From positions 1 to 34,706 of the forward strand of contig JAIQET010000048.1 in NCBI GenBank assembly GCA_020073645.1: a stretch of DNA of 34,706 bases, read 5' to 3'. The position numbers were made by a program, and so were the translations under genes. The stretch is from Terriglobia bacterium (GTDB taxonomy: Bacteria; Acidobacteriota; Terriglobia; Terriglobales; Acidobacteriaceae). Below the pieces are notes generated by a model. It made no database searches and had not been told where the DNA came from. It saw nothing but the letters and a program-made list of their open reading frames with translations. This document shows, piece by piece, positions 33,375 through 34,706 of the stretch; within the stretch, counting starts at the first letter, position 1; each line of letters begins with the position of its first letter.

Positions 33375-33380
33375 GGAAAT

Positions 33381-34532
33381 CTACTCCGCCACCGCGTGCG
33401 ACCGATCGCTGGAGGGCGCTCCAACCGTTTGGCCGAAGAACTCGCCGATACACTCGACCACATACTGTGCCTGCGACTCGGTGAGTTCCGGATAAACCGG
33501 CAGTGCCAGCGTTTCCTTCGCCGCCCGCTCACTCTCGGGAAACGCACCCGCCGCATGCCCGAGATAGGCAAAGCAGTCTTGCAGGTGCATGGGCACGGGA
33601 TAGTAGACCTCAGTGCCTACGCCCTTCGTCTTGAGGAAGGCCTGTAATTCGTCGCGGTCGGAAACACGGATCACGTATTGATTGAAGATATGGCGGTCGG
33701 TCACCACCGCAGGAAGGCCAAGCGGCAAGCCGGCTTCCCGGAAAAGCTGATCGTATCTCTTTGCATTGCGTTGCCGAGCAGCAGTCCAGTTGTCCAGGTG
33801 CGGCAGTTTGGCAGAAACGATGGCCGCTTGGATAGCATCAAGGCGGAAATTTCCACCGATGATCCGGTGATAGTACTTCGGCTTGGCGCCATGACCGCGG
33901 AGGCACCGTAGCTTTTCTGCGCGCTGCGCATCATTCGTAACCACCATCCCTGCATCGCCGGTGGCGCCCAGATTCTTTGAGGGAAAGAACGAGAAGCATC
34001 CGTAGTGTCCGATCGAACCGGCTCGACGTCCTTTGTACTCGGCGCCGATGGCTTGGGCAGCGTCTTCGATGACCACCAAGCCGCGTTCTTTGGCCACTTG
34101 CATCACCGCGTCCATGTCGGCGACCTGTCCGTAGAGATGCACGGGGATGATGGCACGGGTTCTGTCGGTTACCTTTGAGGCGATCTGGGAAGCGTCGATG
34201 TTATAAGTCGCAGGATCGATATCGACGAAGATCGGGGTTGCGCCCAACCGGGAAATCGCTCCGACGGTAGCGAAGAAGGTATAAGGAGTGGTGATGACCT
34301 CGTCGCCAGGCCCGATGTTCTCGGCCATGAGACAAACCAGCAAGGCGTCGCTGCCCGAGGAGACTCCGATGGCGTGCGAACACGCCGAATATGCGGCGAT
34401 GGCCTTTTCACACAGGTCCACCTTCGGCCCCAGAATGAAGTGCTGGGACTCGAGCACCTCGGCAATGGCCGCTTCCACTTCGCCCTTGATAGTCGCGTAC
34501 TGGGCCTTAAGATCGAGTAACGGAACATTCAT
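33381..34532 (-). CDS. DegT/DnrJ/EryC1/StrS aminotransferase, WbpE-like
   Basis: A 383-residue PLP sugar aminotransferase with full motifs: SSGSDALL (58-65), IEDAAQAIGAEYKG (155-168) with D157, and SFFPSKNLGATGDAG (181-195) with K186 as the Schiff-base lysine. The family makes amino sugars from 3- or 4-keto nucleotide sugars. The upstream gene ends with a WbpD-like acetyltransferase tail and overlaps this start, so a WbpE-type role (3-amino step of diacetamido-uronic acid synthesis) is the best guess; QdtB/FdtB-like activity is the alternative. The start is ATG 34532 with GAGGA upstream. Confidence 0.9.
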   Translation of the reverse strand: MNVPLLDLKAQYATIKGEVEAAIAEVLESQHFILGPKVDLCEKAIAAYSACSHAIGVSSGSDALLVCLMAENIGPGDEVITTPYTFFATVGAISRLGATPIFVDIDPATYNIDASQIASKVTDRTRAIIPVHLYGQVADMDAVMQVAKERGLVVIEDAAQAIGAEYKGRRAGSIGHYGCFSFFPSKNLGATGDAGMVVTNDAQRAEKLRCLRGHGAKPKYYHRIIGGNFRLDAIQAAIVSAKLPHLDNWTAARQRNAKRYDQLFREAGLPLGLPAVVTDRHIFNQYVIRVSDRDELQAFLKTKGVGTEVYYPVPMHLQDCFAYLGHAAGAFPESERAAKETLALPVYPELTESQAQYVVECIGEFFGQTVGAPSSDRSHAVAE

Positions 34533-34706
34533 ATTTTGATTCCTCTTTTAGTTCCTTATAAGACTTGGTACCTACGCTAAGTTCCTTCGGCAACGGAGCT
34601 TCTTCGTCGAGGTCGAGGCACCGCAGAACGCCAGGCTCAACTTCCTGGTAGCGGTAACCGCTCTCCGGGCAGCGCATCACGCCGTCCGAATCAGGCGCAT
34701 CGAGAC
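34507..34706 (-). CDS. sugar N-acetyltransferase (WbpD-like), C-terminal fragment
   Basis: The frame enters from the right window edge and ends at a stop at 34507-34509, giving 65 visible residues and a 26-nt overlap with the aminotransferase start. The segment GVMRCPESGYRYQEVEPG, followed by VLRCLDLDEEAPLP, matches the C-terminal tail of hexapeptide N-acetyltransferases such as WbpD, where a CPESG-type motif follows the beta-helix. The catalytic part lies outside the window, so family membership rests on this tail and on the WbpE-like neighbour. Confidence 0.6.
   Translation of the reverse strand, partial: LDAPDSDGVMRCPESGYRYQEVEPGVLRCLDLDEEAPLPKELSVGTKSYKELKEESKYECSVTRS

Noticed and set aside
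32334..33647. Plus-strand open frame of 437 codons
   Set aside because: Opposite the deacetylase and aminotransferase genes; no motif or ribosome site supports it.
1..34706. CRISPR array, insertion sequence or prophage
   Set aside because: No regularly spaced repeats, transposase, integrase or phage genes were seen on either strand.

Overview
The window is one long run of co-oriented genes: every convincing gene lies on the minus strand, so the biological order runs from high to low coordinates. The content is a surface or exopolysaccharide biosynthesis locus: sugar-nucleotide enzymes, five glycosyltransferase domains, a Wzx-type flippase, a Wzy/WaaL-type polymerase or ligase, three polysaccharide-deacetylase-like proteins, three FemAB/GNAT-like acyltransferases, a methyltransferase and secreted proteins. 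GC is moderately high and uneven (hand-sampled lines range from about 45% to 65%). Secreted proteins of these types, a LamG-VanZ fusion, WalW-like deacetylase and FemAB proteins fit a soil bacterium, with Acidobacteriota as my best guess. There is no rRNA or marker gene here to prove it.

Layout in transcription order. (a) 34.7-28.6 kb: the tail of a WbpD-like N-acetyltransferase, a WbpE-like DegT aminotransferase, a deacetylase, a GT4 glycosyltransferase, an (alpha/alpha)6-toroid-like protein and a VOC protein, mostly joined by 4-nt start/stop overlaps. (b) 28.6-23.3 kb: an acyl-activation and reduction cassette: acyl carrier protein, AMP-forming acyl ligase, iron-type alcohol dehydrogenase, LuxE-like acyl-protein synthetase and LuxC-like acyl reductase, again tightly coupled. 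This is the most unusual part of the window. (c) 23.2-12.7 kb: left-handed beta-helix acyltransferase, large deacetylase-like protein, second DegT aminotransferase, WalW-like deacetylase, GT2, FemAB-like protein, methyltransferase, second GT2, epimerase and Gfo/Idh/MocA oxidoreductase. (d) 12.6-9.7 kb: tRNA-Asn(GUU), a lower-GC GNAT/FemAB-like gene and an asparagine-synthase-like protein lacking the catalytic Cys2. (e) 9.7-1 kb: a 386-nt spacer with G/C palindromes, a secreted beta-helix protein, the Wzy-like polymerase, a Wzx-GT2 fusion, another FemAB protein, a VanZ-LamG fusion and the start of a secreted protein cut by the window edge.

Inferred working model: sugar nucleotides (probably including an amino or diacetamido-uronic type sugar made by the WbpD/WbpE pair) are assembled by the GTs, decorated by acyl, methyl and possibly aminoacyl groups, flipped by the Wzx domain and polymerised by the Wzy-like protein. 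The LuxC/LuxE/ADH/ligase/ACP cassette would make or reduce an unusual acyl or aldehyde building block for this polymer or for a lipid linked to it. No initiating phosphoglycosyltransferase, Wza/Wzc export machinery or exosortase is visible, so the locus must extend beyond the window or rely on genes elsewhere.
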